Source: Trichodelitschia bisporula
Lineage: Eukaryota > Ascomycota > Dothideomycetes > Phaeotrichales > Phaeotrichaceae
DNA length: 64,000 nt
Assembly (NCBI GenBank): GCA_010356995.1
Contig: ML996689.1
Span: 315,601-379,600, forward strand
Direction of reading: 5' to 3'
Shown: one piece after another, positions 35,301 to 46,621 of the stretch
Numbering within the stretch: position 1 is the first letter of the stretch
Layout: each line of letters opens with the position of its first letter
Program-made: the position numbers and the translations under genes
Notes under the pieces: generated by a model
Database searches by the model: none
The model's input: only the letters and a program-made list of their open reading frames with translations
Told to the model about the DNA's origin: nothing

Positions 35301-36005
35301 GTTAATTCCTTAGGAAGCGCCTGGGACCGTGCAGGTGGCGTTGAGGCGTGGGAGCGCCTCAGGCGGCAGAATAAAACCGCGGGTAGGGATAAGATATTTG
35401 TGCTGGCGAGGGTCGGTGACAAGAGGTGCCTGAAAAAGGCAAAATTTCTTGCGTTCCAGAGCTTGATTGAACTGTCCTGACTTTTGCTGTTAATTGGATA
35501 TTTGAGCCTGTCCTGATTGTTTTTCCTTTCTTTCTCATTTTTTCTTTCCAACGGGAGGCTTTGGCTAAAAGTTCGCCTTCGTTGTGTTGTTCCCGCAGCC
35601 CTGACCGCAAAAGCCGACGACGGTCGGAGATCGCTTGACCGACTAGGGTACATAGCACGCCGCCTACCGAGAGGGCACAGGATTACGATCGGAAGCCATA
35701 AAAAAACCGTAAAAGAGACGAAAGGCGATCGGATCTGTTCGTTAGATCATCGGCTAGAAAAAGGGTTCGAAGGGGAGGACGATAACGAGAGCAGCTGGCC
35801 TGGAAAGCCAGTTGCCCCTCCTGGTTACTCACCACCAGCAGAAACCCCCTCTATCAACCCCCCTCCCCCCTCCAACTTTTTAGTTTCCACCTGCTCCACG
35901 GTCCAACTGGCGACTTCATTTCCTCACCACCAACCCCTGCGGCGGTCGAGCGCCCCACGTAGGACTCGCAAAACGAGAGATCCATACTTCACCAGCACCA
36001 CTGCC
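32313..36005. other. 3.7-kb gene-free, GC-rich region
   Basis: The longest stretch without a convincing gene. Several short frames on both strands lack domains, conserved-looking motifs or good starts. It holds homopolymer runs (C and A runs near 32660-32710), a guanine-quadruplex-type sequence at 33384-33404, and, close to the right end, the pyrimidine-rich leader of the Zn2Cys6 gene. No transposon ends, tRNA or long repeats seen. Confidence 0.55.
33384..33404 (+). other. Potential guanine quadruplex
   Basis: Four runs of three or four G separated by loops of 1, 1 and 5 nt fit the standard quadruplex pattern. Structural potential only. Confidence 0.5.
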
Positions 36006-38300
36006 ATGTCGGCTTTTCGTCCTATCCGGCCCTCAGCGTCTCAGGACCCACACGAGTCTGACGCCGCACCGACCGGTCCCGAGGGCACCACGGGCGCCAC
36101 GACGCCGGGTCAGCAATCGTCGCTTGCCGACACAGCCGTGGCCATCGGCAAACAGCGAAAACGCAAGGCGCCGACACACGTTTCGCAGAATGCTTGCACC
36201 AACTGCAAAAAGGCGCGAGCAAAGGTTTGTCCTGCGAATCCTTGCTCTCCCCTTCGTGCTCTGTTCTCGCGGGCCTCAGAGCTGACGCTCTCAGTGCGAC
36301 GGCGAAGACCCCGCACCGTGCACGCGCTGCATCAGCCGTGCCGTGGCAGATCAGTGCCACTATGAAGTGCACGTCAAGACGGCCAAGGAAGAGCTAGTGC
36401 GCAAGATCCGCGACTTAGAGCACACCAACGCTCAGCTCAAGGCTTCTGCTCGCGCCAAAGATCGTTGGATCGAGTCCATCATGCAGCTGGTGGGCGAACG
36501 CAGTGCCAGCAGTATCCCGACTGGTGAACTCCTCGAAGTGCTGCGCAGCCCGCCACTGGGTTCGTCGGAACCTTCACGGCCGCCCAGACCAGACGTCAAC
36601 ATGGTCGACAGCGCATCCGGGCTGATGTACGACCTTGCCATGGTGGATTCGCGGTCCGATGATGGCAGCGTTGCCTTTTGGACCAGCGTAACGGCAGACG
36701 AAGGATTGGTTCACCACCTGATGGCACTATACTTCGCATGGATACACCCTGTACACATGCTTTTCAGTGAGGTCCATTTCGTGCGTAGCTTTCGCAACAA
36801 GGACTACACCTACTGCACACCAGGGATGGTGAATGCCATGTGTGCCTTGGGGTGCTGTTTGATGACCGATCCGACGGAAGGTGGCGGGAGTGGAACCAAT
36901 ATCCAGGCGCAGAAACTCGGTGAGCGTTTCTACCAGCAGGTCAAGCTTGATGAACGGGCCGATGAGCACTCAACGCCCGTCTTCGCCATCACGTACGCCA
37001 TACTTTTTCTCGTTGAACTGAGTATGTGTCAGGCTCGCAAGGCGACATCACATTTGCGTCTAGCGGTCGAGTCGTTGCGCAGCGTTGACAAGGCGGAGTG
37101 GACCGAGGAAGCTTTTGAAATCGTATTGTGGGGAATCCATACTCTGAACACGTTAGTTTGGTTTTCGTCCCGCTTTCATTGTTGGCCAACTACTGACGAA
37201 TCCAGCGGTTGGGCTGCTTTCACCTACCAGAAACCATCTGCACCTGTCTCTCCACGCGCTCCCGTCTTTACTCACGTTCGTCTCGATGGGCCAGATCCGG
37301 CCAACTGGCTACCGTACCGCTTTCAAGGCGATGCGGGCGACAAACCACTGGCCAGCCACGCGATCGCGACGGCACGTGAGTTCGCATTGCTGATGCAAAT
37401 CGTCCACGAGACCATAAATGTCTACTGCGGTAGCCGGGGAAAGGTTACGGCGCATGCCGTCGTGTCGCTACACCGTCGCTATGTCTCGTGGAAGGACAGT
37501 TTGCCAGCGCATCTCTCGGACCACGCTGTGGAGTCGCCGGAGTACGAATCGAAGGCCCTACCGCATGTTTTGGCGCTACAGTAAGATCCTATTTCGCCAA
37601 TCAGCGAAAATCTAACGTTGGCAGCATTCACTATTGCGTCGCTTTATGTCAGCTCTTCACGCCACTCCTCTCGATCTCCAACCTTCCGCCAGCCACAGCC
37701 GCCCACATAAAATCTGAAGCCCTTGCTTACGCACAGCACGGGCTGCTCCTTGCACGCCGATATTACGATATCTTCCGGACACGATACCAACCGCCCTTCC
37801 TCGCCTTCTGCCTCGTGCACCTCTCGGACGTTATGCTGCGGCACGGCCAGCCGTTGACGGCAAATGATGTCATCACCTTCACGTTGACTGCGTTGGCGGA
37901 CTCATTGCAAGGTTTCCCTGTTGTTGGTCCGCTAGCAGCCATGTTTCGCGACTCGGTGCTCGAGACTGGCTATATGCTGCCCAAGGATGTGATCTCTATT
38001 CTGGGGATAGCATGGAGCAACTGGGGCCGGGAAGATAGGCTGGAATGTTGCGGACGGTTAACTTACGCGCAACCGGTGGATCTCCTGGCAGAAAGGGTGG
38101 ACGAGAGTCTGGTAAGGCAGTGGGAGGAAGTATGGCGCACCGGAGGGATCGATGGCAGCAGCGGAGTTGGACGCAAAGACGGGAGGAGAGTAGGGCTGGA
38201 TGGGCGGAGAACGTCGGAAGAAGAGCGAAGGGATGAACGGAACGGGGATGAAAGCGGGGCGGCGAGGTATATGGATATCAATACCATCATGAATCCGTGA
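36006..38300 (+). CDS. Zn2Cys6 transcription factor (NirA-like architecture)
   Basis: Deduced exons are 36006-36224, 36295-37151, 37206-37580 and 37625-38300 (708 residues). Splicing intron 1 joins CTNCKKARAKCDGEDPAPC to TRC and a final Cys, completing the six-cysteine binuclear zinc cluster near residues 64-95. A leucine-containing linker coil follows (EELVRKIRDLEHTNAQLKAS). The middle matches the fungal-specific transcription-factor domain (ALYFAWIHPVHMLFSEVHFV). The layout resembles the nitrate-regulator NirA group, but the target is unknown. Intron 2 is 54 nt with a CTGAC branch and no stop, so an isoform retaining it would also stay in frame. It is tail to tail with the EED gene. Confidence 0.88.
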
Positions 38301-39421
38301 TGGAGAGTATCGGCCGGTAGGCTGCTGCTTCCTCCATCGGGTCTCAAGTTTGCGCAGAGCACGCCGGGCTAAGATTTACGGCGGAGAGGGGTCAAGCCCG
38401 TCATTCGGTGCTGTATTGCCGTAGGGGATTAGGCGGGTTGCAGTTGGTTACTCAGAAGGCGCGACGCTGTAATGACGACACTTTGAAACGAGGGCATTAG
38501 CTTGGGGGAAACGGCGTTTGGAGCATCTCTTCTCAGGCTAGGATGCAAGTGAAGAGGTGGATGACTTCTCTTCGAAAAGCACATGTATTTCAGGCGCCAT
38601 GAACAGCGATGGATTTTGGAGACGAGAAGTGGGAGGCGATAGATACACCCTATTCCTCTTCAACTTCACCGTCATCAATGGCGTTGGAAGCATTTTCCTA
38701 GGAGGCTTGAAATTGACCAACAAAAAGCGTTCGTCTCGAGAGGTACTTTGGGTGCATTTTTGACGATGTGAGAATGACGGAGTGACGTTGATGAGGGTTT
38801 TAAGACGGCTGTCGACGGTGTGGCTGATTGGCGGACGTTGCTCCGGAGATGGTCCGAAGTGGGGGGATATTTGGGGGAGGTGCGGTCGAACAGGGTTCTA
38901 GGATGATGGGGGTGTAAACATCACTTTGGAAAGCTGCAAGACGACTTACTATCCGCGAAAAGTGGCATTGGAATCGTTGGATCCTCACGTCATCAGACCC
39001 AGAGGCATTCGAACGTCAATACGAGCACGAATCGATTGCGGCGGTCCAAATGCAGTAAAAAAAGAAAGTAGAAGCGTTAAGCCGGAGGAAAAAGTACTTT
39101 AAGATTGCGGGGGTGGGGGGCTTGCCAGAGATGAAGCCCTCCATCGAAGGTAGTGTCGTCTTATCCTTTATGCCCGTGACATGTGGCAGCCTATGGCCTG
39201 ATGTGCGTCGCATTCGCCTTATAAGCATGCCCCGTGCATGCCGCTCGCCCTTTTGCCTCACCGTCTCAACCTATAGTTCGCCCCCTCTGGGCTTGTTATT
39301 TGCAGGTACGGCATCGTCAAGCTTTAAGTATGGGGCTCTTTGACCGCAACTGCGAACTATCTTACTTAAAAGGTGCAATGTCATACGTCATGCCGAACGG
39401 TACACTCCGCACTTACTAGTC
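38301..39421. other. Intergenic region between convergent genes
   Basis: 1.1 kb between the stop codons of the Zn2Cys6 and EED genes. Short frames at 38540-38760 on both strands have no support. Confidence 0.5.
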
Positions 39422-41215
39422 CTACCGACCCAACAGGACAATCATCCCATAGTCACCAACCGCGACGCACCACTCCCCGCCCGTGCTGAACGCCACCTGT
39501 CTCACGGTAAAATCGACTTTTTTCACAACGAGGCTCTTCATCGCCTGGATCGGTTGCAGTGCGTCGGCAGCGTCCCACTTCGGGTAGCCTAAGCTGGTGG
39601 GAGTGATGAGGTTACTGCTCGCAGTACTCATGATGCTGCCTTCGCGTTGCACCGACCGAGACTTGCTCTTGGGCCGCGAGCCACCGCGCCGAGAAGCCGG
39701 AACGCGGAACTCCGCTTCGCGGTCCGGCTCCGATTCGAGCCGCTCGAGATCCCAGAATAAAATCTTCGAGCCACTCGTGCCCATTGCAAGAACAGGATGA
39801 AGGCTTGGCACGCCGGTGAAGAGCCCGAAGCGCATATAGAAGAGGGGTGCGTTGGGTGTCTCGAAGGTTAGCAACCGTGTGAAGCCCTTGCCAAAAGCTG
39901 ACCGCGTCAGACCCGTGGAGTCGGGTCCCGTCGGCGCAACGTCGGGTGATGGAGGATCACTGTCGCTGTCAAAGCCGTCGATTTTCCAGAGCAGGATACG
40001 ATTTTCTTTGGAGGCACGAGAGACGATCAAGTCGCCATAGAATTTAACACTGGAAGGTGAGTAGACGAAACACAGATACAGGCAGATATTTACCAGTCAA
40101 CATAGTCGGAGTGTATCTCTGCGGACGAAAAATGCGGGAAATGAACTCGCTTCATGAGTTCTCGATTACCCCGCTCTTCTGATGGCGGCTTGGGCAGTTT
40201 GTGGATATCCTCTGGCAGTACCCACTGGTGCATTTCGTTCAGCTTGACCCGAGGACGACCCAGCAATGTACTCACCATGTTGATGATGGTATCCATTCCA
40301 CTGGATAGCAGGTATTGCCCAGTGCGATGGAAACCCTGCAGTTGTGAGGATTAGTCGAATTATGCGAGCATGATGCCTACAACGGATGCAACGGAAGATT
40401 TGTGGCCTTGACCATCTAGCAGTGTACTGCAAGGGAACATGGCACAATCGGGGTGCAGATTCCATGTCCTTATGGAATGGTCCATAGAACACGAGGCCAG
40501 GAGGTGTGGGTTCGTTGGACAGACAGCAAGATCGTTAACGAGCTTGCCGGTCAGTAAGCCTACCGCTCAGTCCCGAAGGTAGAGCACTTACTCCTCCATG
40601 GCCCACCAGGCTCTGGTCTAATTAGCAATGGACCGCACATTGGGTAACGGCGAGACTGACCCGCACCAGCTTTCCTGTGACGACATTGAACACTCTGATA
40701 CTGGGATGCGTACCAGCATAACAAATCAGCGGGTCCCTGGTTACGGGATCCTCGGCCCAGGCGATACTATTGAATATAACCGTAGGCTCGAAATGTTAGA
40801 CGTCGCAAATGACGCTGGCGCGACTTACATCTTCATCCGTGATCCAACGGATGATTTGGACATGGTACTGGTAGTCGTCTTTCACTCCACGACATATGAT
40901 GACCTGCACTACGCCTCAGTATCGGAACACTGCATACTTCCATGGCTATCTCACATGATTGCCACCTGTGACGGCAAATATGGGATCAACTCCACGCGGC
41001 ACTGAGGGGCAGAATTTGACGTCATAGATAGCGACTATAAAGGTCAGAGGAAGGCCAGTCGAGCAAGCATCGGCTAAAGTAAAACCTACGGTCTTTGTCT
41101 TTGCCCTAAGATGCCGTCAATATACGAGCACGAGATACGTAAAACAAATATCAGCTGAACCTACACACAACCGAAGCGACGCCCGAAAGCCAGGCAGCTC
41201 TCCCGTACCCTGCAT
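39422..41215 (-). CDS. eed: Polycomb PRC2 subunit EED, WD40 protein
   Basis: Ten exons were deduced in minus-strand order: 41215-41165, 41105-41090, 41034-40955, 40903-40829, 40786-40667, 40612-40592, 40542-40381, 40335-40276, 40224-40094 and 40049-39422 (447 residues). Phases agree throughout. Joined sequence shows EED hallmarks: IYDVKFCPSVPRGVDPIFAV, DPLICYAGTHPSIRVFNVVT, NDLAVCPTNPHLLASCSMDH, SSVASVGFHRTGQYLLSSGM and IVSRASKENRILLWKIDGFD. EED is the WD40 propeller that reads H3K27me3 and activates the PRC2 methyltransferase. An internal Ser/Arg-rich insertion (about residues 345-390) interrupts the last propeller blades. The first two exons are the least certain part; the body is secure. 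Confidence 0.88.
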
Positions 41216-43419
41216 ACTCGAGGGCGGGGGTGCAAAAGGCGGTGGTCGAATCGGATCAATCTCCAAAGGGGTAACGTCGCTAAATGACGTTGCTCAAGCA
41301 CAGTCGAGGATTTTTCTATTCCAAGGTTGCAGAGGCGCAAAGGTCGGCCGAACTGCGAATGCGGTGGTATGCGGGAAGGGGGACGGGTGTTTGGGGTGGG
41401 GGGTTGGTTGGCCGGAAGGCGAGTAGCTGGCAGCACTTCAACCCAGCGACATGAAAACGATCGACGATCAAAAACAGCCACCTTTCTGGGGGAGGTAAAT
41501 GTATGGTTAACTATGCTCGTACAGAGACAGTGGAGAAGAGACTCGAAGGAGCCGAATTAGTGATGGGGCTTCAAGAAGCGTGGATGGTGTTGTTACACAG
41601 CACGCTAACGGAGCATAAACCCATGCAACTTGTGCATTGCGCCAAGCCAGGCCTCCCTCGACCTTCCCCAGTGCAAAAAGTCCAAACAAACCCCAGCCGA
41701 GCGGGGGCACGGCTTTTTCCCCAACGGTCGGAGTTTGGCGCCGACACATGTACAAAGCCGGTTTGGGAGGTTATGTCCATGAATTTCTTTGGTTTACTAA
41801 TAGCGCCCTGCCTTGTTGTGCGAGTGTCCAGAAGCGCCAGAGAATGGCGTTGGTCGGGATGGCCGCTGCGGCTGCGGCTACGGCGCTGGCAGCAACACTG
41901 GCTGCAGCAAGCACGCAGCAGTGACGTCGCACAAAACTACGCCAGAAGCCAGACATTGGACGGACTGGCGCGGAGTGATTGAGAGGCGGGGGGATAAACG
42001 AAAAAATGGATGATCTGGAGGATAGATTGGGCGGTGAACTGAAGCTACGGTACTTGTCACTAATGGGGAACGAGATCAGATGGGATCTAAGCACGCGAAG
42101 ATGAAGGCAAGGAGACTCGTCTATATCAAAAAAGCCATGTCGTCCAGCCTTCAGATCCCGTGATTTCTAGTTTCGACCACACTTCGTCAATGCTCAACCT
42201 TAACCGCAACTTCAACTTCTACCTCCCTCTCTTCCCTCTCCTTAAGGCATACTATAGTACACAATAGAGCTTTACCATTCTATCGGTCCCATCCACTCTC
42301 TCATTCCCATCTTCACTTTACCGTATTACCTATTTCGCTTCTCTCCCACTCTTCTACCCCCTCCCTCACTACCACGCTTGCCACCAACCCTACCCAATCC
42401 CGCCTTGTCGGGAGTTATGATTGCTTTGCTGCACTCTGCCGTGTTCCATTCTCACAACGAACCTGACCACTGCGGCAAAATAGTACCACATGCCCGTCTT
42501 TTCCTGCTGCAGGGCAAAGTTCATAGCAAAAGCGCGTGGGATCCACTCTACCCCTCTACCCCTCTACCCCGCCTACTACAGTACCAGCACTATTCACTAC
42601 CACCAGTGCGGCAAGAGTACTACATACCGTCGTCTCCCCTCCTTTACCCCCCGAAATACCCGACTGCAGCTGCACATGGGAAGGCCTGTGAGACCCATCT
42701 TCCGTCCTTTCCGCCTTCCGCTCGAATCACCGTGAGGCTGCCTGCACGCTGCAGAACATGCTGGGCGGCCACAGATGTTGCCGTCGGCAGCATTGAGGTC
42801 GAACTCCCCGGCAACCACAACACCCTCCCAAACCATGACAGCCAGCTAACTAACCCATGTCTCTTTTATCTTGCTCTTCCTCATTGGACAACATGCTAAC
42901 CTGACCCCCCTCCAAAACTTCAAGCACCCGTAGTCTACACCGACCTGCCTTTCGCAACATATGCATTCATATGTTTTTTCTCCTCCTTGGCTTTTGCCTT
43001 GTTTCGAATCCCTAGAACTAGCTGCTACTTGATAGCCAAGTCTGTGTGTACGGAATGCTGCCATCTTCCGGTTACCGGCTGCAGGCCTAGCCCTTTACCT
43101 TGCAGTTCGGAGGGAGTACGGCGCCGGTAACGCGAGCTGTGGGCTGAGAACCTCCCCTCCTGCCTTGCGTTCGTGTCCACCGGTTGCTTGTGCGCGCGGC
43201 ATACTGCGAGGCCCGCCACCCCGTGAACCGGTTGAATTATTGCCCCTGCGAGGCATACCCCTGTCCCACATCCGCCGGTGCTTCGCCCACTTTATTTAAG
43301 CCTCGTCTTAATTCGAGCCTGCTCTCTGATCAATAGCGAGCCCGTTACTGTATCAGGTTTCTTTGTCTTTGCCGTTGACCGAATATTTTGACAAGCGTTT
43401 ATGTTCAGTTAAACCCATC
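41216..43419. promoter_or_regulatory. Divergent upstream region, EED and PAS genes
   Basis: 2.2 kb between divergent start codons. The right half is pyrimidine-rich (42180-42900) and reads like a long leader of the PAS-domain gene. A quadruplex-type G-rich stretch lies at 41373-41396. No frame in it is convincing as a gene. Confidence 0.5.
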
Positions 43420-45184
43420 ATGGAGACCACCTTCATCACCATACATGGTAGTTCCACTCGCCTCAACCCTCCACCTCGCTGACCCCCCAGCGCAGACCTG
43501 ACCAACGATGCCCGCATTCTGTACTCATCCGACTCCATCGTCGACATTCTCGGCCACACGCCTGATGAGGTCGTCGGGAAGTCATGCTGGGAGTTCTTCC
43601 ATCCCTCTGAAATTCCCCTCGCAAAGCAAATGCACCGCCGTGATGTGAACCTCGACAAGGCCGCAGTGCTCGCCTACTGTCAGCTCAAGAACCGTAATGG
43701 CGAGTGGGTCGGCTGTGAGTGCTGCTTCAGCGTCGTTTACGATGTCATGGTCGTTTGTACCAGTATCTATCGAAGCGCCAATGACAGCTCCAGTATGACC
43801 GTCGAAAGGGTTTTTTTCTCGCTAATTAGGTGTAGAACGTGCCGATGAAGCCTACCCTGTACGCCGGCGCTTCTCGTCGTCTCCGCAAGACCCGCGCTAC
43901 CATATGCTTACGCATCTCTCGTCCAAATTCAAGCAAGACGTGGCGACTCAGACTCACGAACCCCGCGCTGCTCTCTTTCTCAACCGTTTCACTCGCACCC
44001 TGACCATCATGTACGCCACATCCGGAGTCCAAGAGATCATCGGTATCTCTGGCGCTGAGATGAAAGGCCGCAGCTTCTACTACTGCATTGCCGAGGATTG
44101 TCTTGAAGACGCAGTCCGTTGCTTGGAATCGGCAAAGGGCAATGACTCCATCGCTTACTTACGCTTCTGGTTCCGCGACCCACGGTTTGAAGATCGCACT
44201 CGCGAGAATGAAGAAAACCGCATGAGAGACGATGAGGACGAAGACATGACCGAAGTCGATACTGACACCAGCATGACCGACGTCACCAGCTCCGAAGACG
44301 AGGACGATCAAGGCGGCGTATCCGTCCACTCCCCGAGTCGCTCTCGCTCGCAGGGTTACGTCCGTCCAAGCATCAGCACGGCGGACAGCGGTACAAGTTC
44401 ATCCTCCAATTTCACCGGCACGACCTCCGGTCAGCCAAACACGCCCTCTGTCGCGCCCTCGCCTGTGCCAACTGCCTCCACATCCTCCAGCGTCGATCCA
44501 CATGCCGGATACATTGAGCTCGAAGCCGTCGTGTCCTGCACCTCCGACGGCCTCGTGGTCTGCCTGCGTCGAGCACGCCCGCTCCTGCCACAGACTGCCC
44601 AGGAACCGCCGTCCCAGACCACTCGTGCCACCCAACAGTTCCCAACACCCACACCGACCATGCCCCCACCCACCCGCGGCATTTTTGCCGCTCCCTGGGC
44701 CATAGAACCAACATACTACCCCGCACCGCCAGCCCCGCCAACCAGCTACTTCCCCGGCATGCCGACCAGCTACGCACCACCGAACTTCGGGGCACAATTC
44801 ACGAGCGCCGGGTGGAACATGCAGAGCCTGTTCCCGGCGCCGCTACAACAGGCAGCCTCGAAGGGCGGGCCCGAACCGGTTGATTTCATGAAGAGTATTC
44901 GTGAGGTTGGTGTGTTTGCTTGGGGGTTGACGGGGATCAACGGTGCGTTGGCGGACTATTCGCGCGGGAAACCGAAGGGTGAAAGCATTCCGTCCGGCGG
45001 GTTGCCTTTCTGGGATCCGACGTACCGGGAGCCGGCGAAGCCGTTTGTAGCGAGTCCGGGGCGGTTGCCGAGTGTTAGTCCTGTTGGGTCGGGGAGTTCA
45101 GGATTAGGGACTGCGGGGGCGGGATACAGTCCCAGTCGGGGAGAGTATAAACCGAGGGATATATTCGGTGATCCTGGGCTCTGA
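43420..45184 (+). CDS. PAS-domain signalling protein
   Basis: Deduced exons are 43420-43447, 43496-43792 and 43830-45184 (559 residues). The N-terminus METTFITIHDLTNDARILYS leads into a PAS domain (ILGHTPDEVVGKSCWEFFHP, about residues 10-105). A second PAS-like region begins after the linker (IMYATSGVQEIIGISGAEM, about 150-225). A strongly acidic run (DDEDEDMTEVDTDTSMTD), Ser/Pro/Thr-rich sequence and a C-terminal conserved-looking stretch follow. This architecture matches conserved PAS proteins of Dothideomycetes and relatives that resemble the White-collar photoreceptor and partner family. There is no GATA finger and no LOV-type GXNCRFLQ motif, so light sensing is not supported. A role in sensing or partner binding is inference. 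Confidence 0.8.
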
Positions 45185-46005
45185 GTCCTAGGCGAGCGGC
45201 GCATTTGGCGGCTATCAGTTTTGGACGGCGGATGTTTTGGTATGGTAGGTTTGGCAAGACGCTCGTTTGGGTTTGACATGCGGTTTGGATTGTTGGTTAA
45301 GTAGACTATGTTGCATTGATACCATTGATGCTCGTAGCGATTCTGAAAAATATAATACCTGGTTACTCTTAGGATGAGGAACAACTTCCAGTCTTCCCCC
45401 GCAGGGGCTCTTTCGTGATAGCCAATAGCATCTCCTAGCAGTGAGTTCACTTTGCGGATATAGGATGCCATTATCGATCTCGATCGGCCAGTGTCTCAAG
45501 TGCAACCTCATTTCCAACGATTCGGCACTTCAGCTGTTCCCCAAAATATCTTCCACGCAAGTGGAGCTTTGAGCCGACTCTCCGGTATTTGATCATCAGA
45601 AATCTAAAACATCCATCTCACAACAGGCTGTGATACTGCGATATGGTTGGCTGGAGGTGTTAGGGTTGGTCATCACGAAGCCCAGGACGTCGACATGCAT
45701 TTTTAGAGCGACGACCACGGTGCCGCATCGGTGCCGCAACGGCTTGTCATCACTCATGAGCCAATGATGGATATGAGGAAAAGGCGCAAGCATACACGAA
45801 TCTAGGTTACACTCACGGCATGGCAAAGCTTTTGCATGGGGAAGTAGTTCAAATTTTCCCTATTCTATTCCCCCCGGAGAGTTGCCGCATCGGGCCGGGC
45901 CTCGACCCACGCCCCGCACCCGACCGGCCGATCCCCCACTCACAAAATACCCTCTAGGCGAAACCCACTGAGGCCTAAAAAATTTACGAAGGGAAAAAAG
46001 GGAAC
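45185..46005. other. Intergenic region
   Basis: 821 bp between the PAS gene stop and the tRNA 3' end. The right end is rich in A/T-flanked G and A runs beyond the tRNA terminator position. No gene seen. Confidence 0.45.
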
Positions 46006-46094
46006 TGCCCCCTGACAGAGTTGAACTATCGACCTCGGCATTGCCTGCTGGAACAGGTACTAGTGCCGCGCTCTACCAACTGAGCTAAAGGGGC
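46006..46094 (-). tRNA. tRNA-Thr (anticodon AGT) with 16-nt intron
   Basis: On the minus strand a complete cloverleaf can be folded: a 7-bp acceptor stem (GCCCCTT with AGGGGGC), D arm GCTC-AGTTGGTA-GAGC, a 5-bp anticodon stem (CGGCA with TGCCG), a 5-nt variable loop, and T arm GATAG-TTCAACT-CTGTC, then discriminator A at 46006. The anticodon loop begins CTAGTA, giving anticodon AGT, followed by a 16-nt intron after position 37, the usual eukaryotic site. Box A (TAGCTCAGTTGG) and a box B core (GTTCAACTC) are present. It is the last and only intact tRNA copy of a five-unit tandem array. Confidence 0.93.
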
Positions 46095-46135
46095 TCACGA
46101 TGTGATGCTCGAATTAGCAAGCTGTCAAAGTCTGA

Positions 46136-46342
46136 CTACAACTCATCATGGGACGAGGACGGGCTGGGAGTGGGAGTGGTCGAGATGGTGGCGGTGAGGT
46201 CTTTGAGGTTGGGAGCGAACCTAAGCCATGAATGGGATGGAGATGAAGGGGCGCATACAGTGGTGGTCAAGGTGACTGTCTTGGCGGTTAATACGGCCAT
46301 CAGCATTGCAATGGCGATGGTGGAAAGGCAGAGGAGTGCCAT
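46136..46342 (-). CDS. Array unit 1: small putative secreted protein ending in HDEL
   Basis: 68 residues. The N-terminus (MALLCLSTIAIAMLMAVLTA) is a strong signal peptide. The short mature part is Ser/Thr/Pro-rich and ends SSSHDEL, the fungal ER-retrieval signal. The start aligns with those of units 2-5, including an upstream CCGTC before the ATG. The next 40 bp to the tRNA resemble the 3' coding end of the other units, so the stop after HDEL may be a secondary truncation rather than a designed terminus. I do not recognise the family. Confidence 0.5.
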   Translation of the reverse strand: MALLCLSTIAIAMLMAVLTAKTVTLTTTVCAPSSPSHSWLRFAPNLKDLTATISTTPTPSPSSSHDEL

Positions 46343-46467
46343 GACGACGGGTTGAGAGGGCTGAAGGGTTGAGTGCTGGGTTTGGGGTGTAAATGCGGAG
46401 TGGATTTGGAGGATGGGTTGAAGACTGGCGGGTTGTACTGGAGATGGGTGGGAGCTGCGGAGTCCCT

Positions 46468-46487
46468 TTATACCCGCGTTTGAGTCA
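46468..46487 (-). promoter_or_regulatory. Array unit 1 promoter elements
   Basis: A TATA element (GGGTATAAAG on the minus strand) lies about 126 bp upstream of the unit 1 ATG, and a TGAGTCA/TGACTCA-type bZIP site lies just upstream of it. The pair recurs in the same order in units 2, 3 and 4. Confidence 0.55.
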
Positions 46488-46548
46488 CAGGGACGAGTAT
46501 TCACATGGTTGACTTGCTGAAGGTGAACCTGAGCATTCATTCTTATTT

Positions 46549-46621
46549 GAGGTGAACTATTTACCCCGGCACGGCCCACAGGCAGGTCCTCGTGCCGTGT
46601 TAATGAGCTGATCTAAAGGCC
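46549..46621 (-). pseudogene. tRNA-Thr pseudogene A (after unit 2)
   Basis: Degenerate copy of the tRNA at 46006-46094. Recognisable blocks are CTTTAG with a following TCAG, CGGCAC, GACCTG, CCG and ATAGTTCA in correct order and spacing. Stems are broken and the anticodon position reads AGG. The unit 2 stop codon is the TAG of its 5' part. Confidence 0.75.

Noticed and set aside
41161-41481. 106-codon minus frame as the EED first exon
   Set aside because: Its sequence does not lead into the EED fold in a sensible way. A different frame from ATG 41215 splices in phase, though this first exon remains the weakest part of the model.
42378-42899. 173-codon plus-strand frame upstream of the PAS gene
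   Set aside because: Lies in a pyrimidine-rich leader; Pro/Thr/Tyr/Leu-rich product with no conserved-looking block.
43003-43020. TTTCGAATCCCTAG as a tRNA T-arm
   Set aside because: No matching acceptor stem, D arm or box A at the right distance on either strand.
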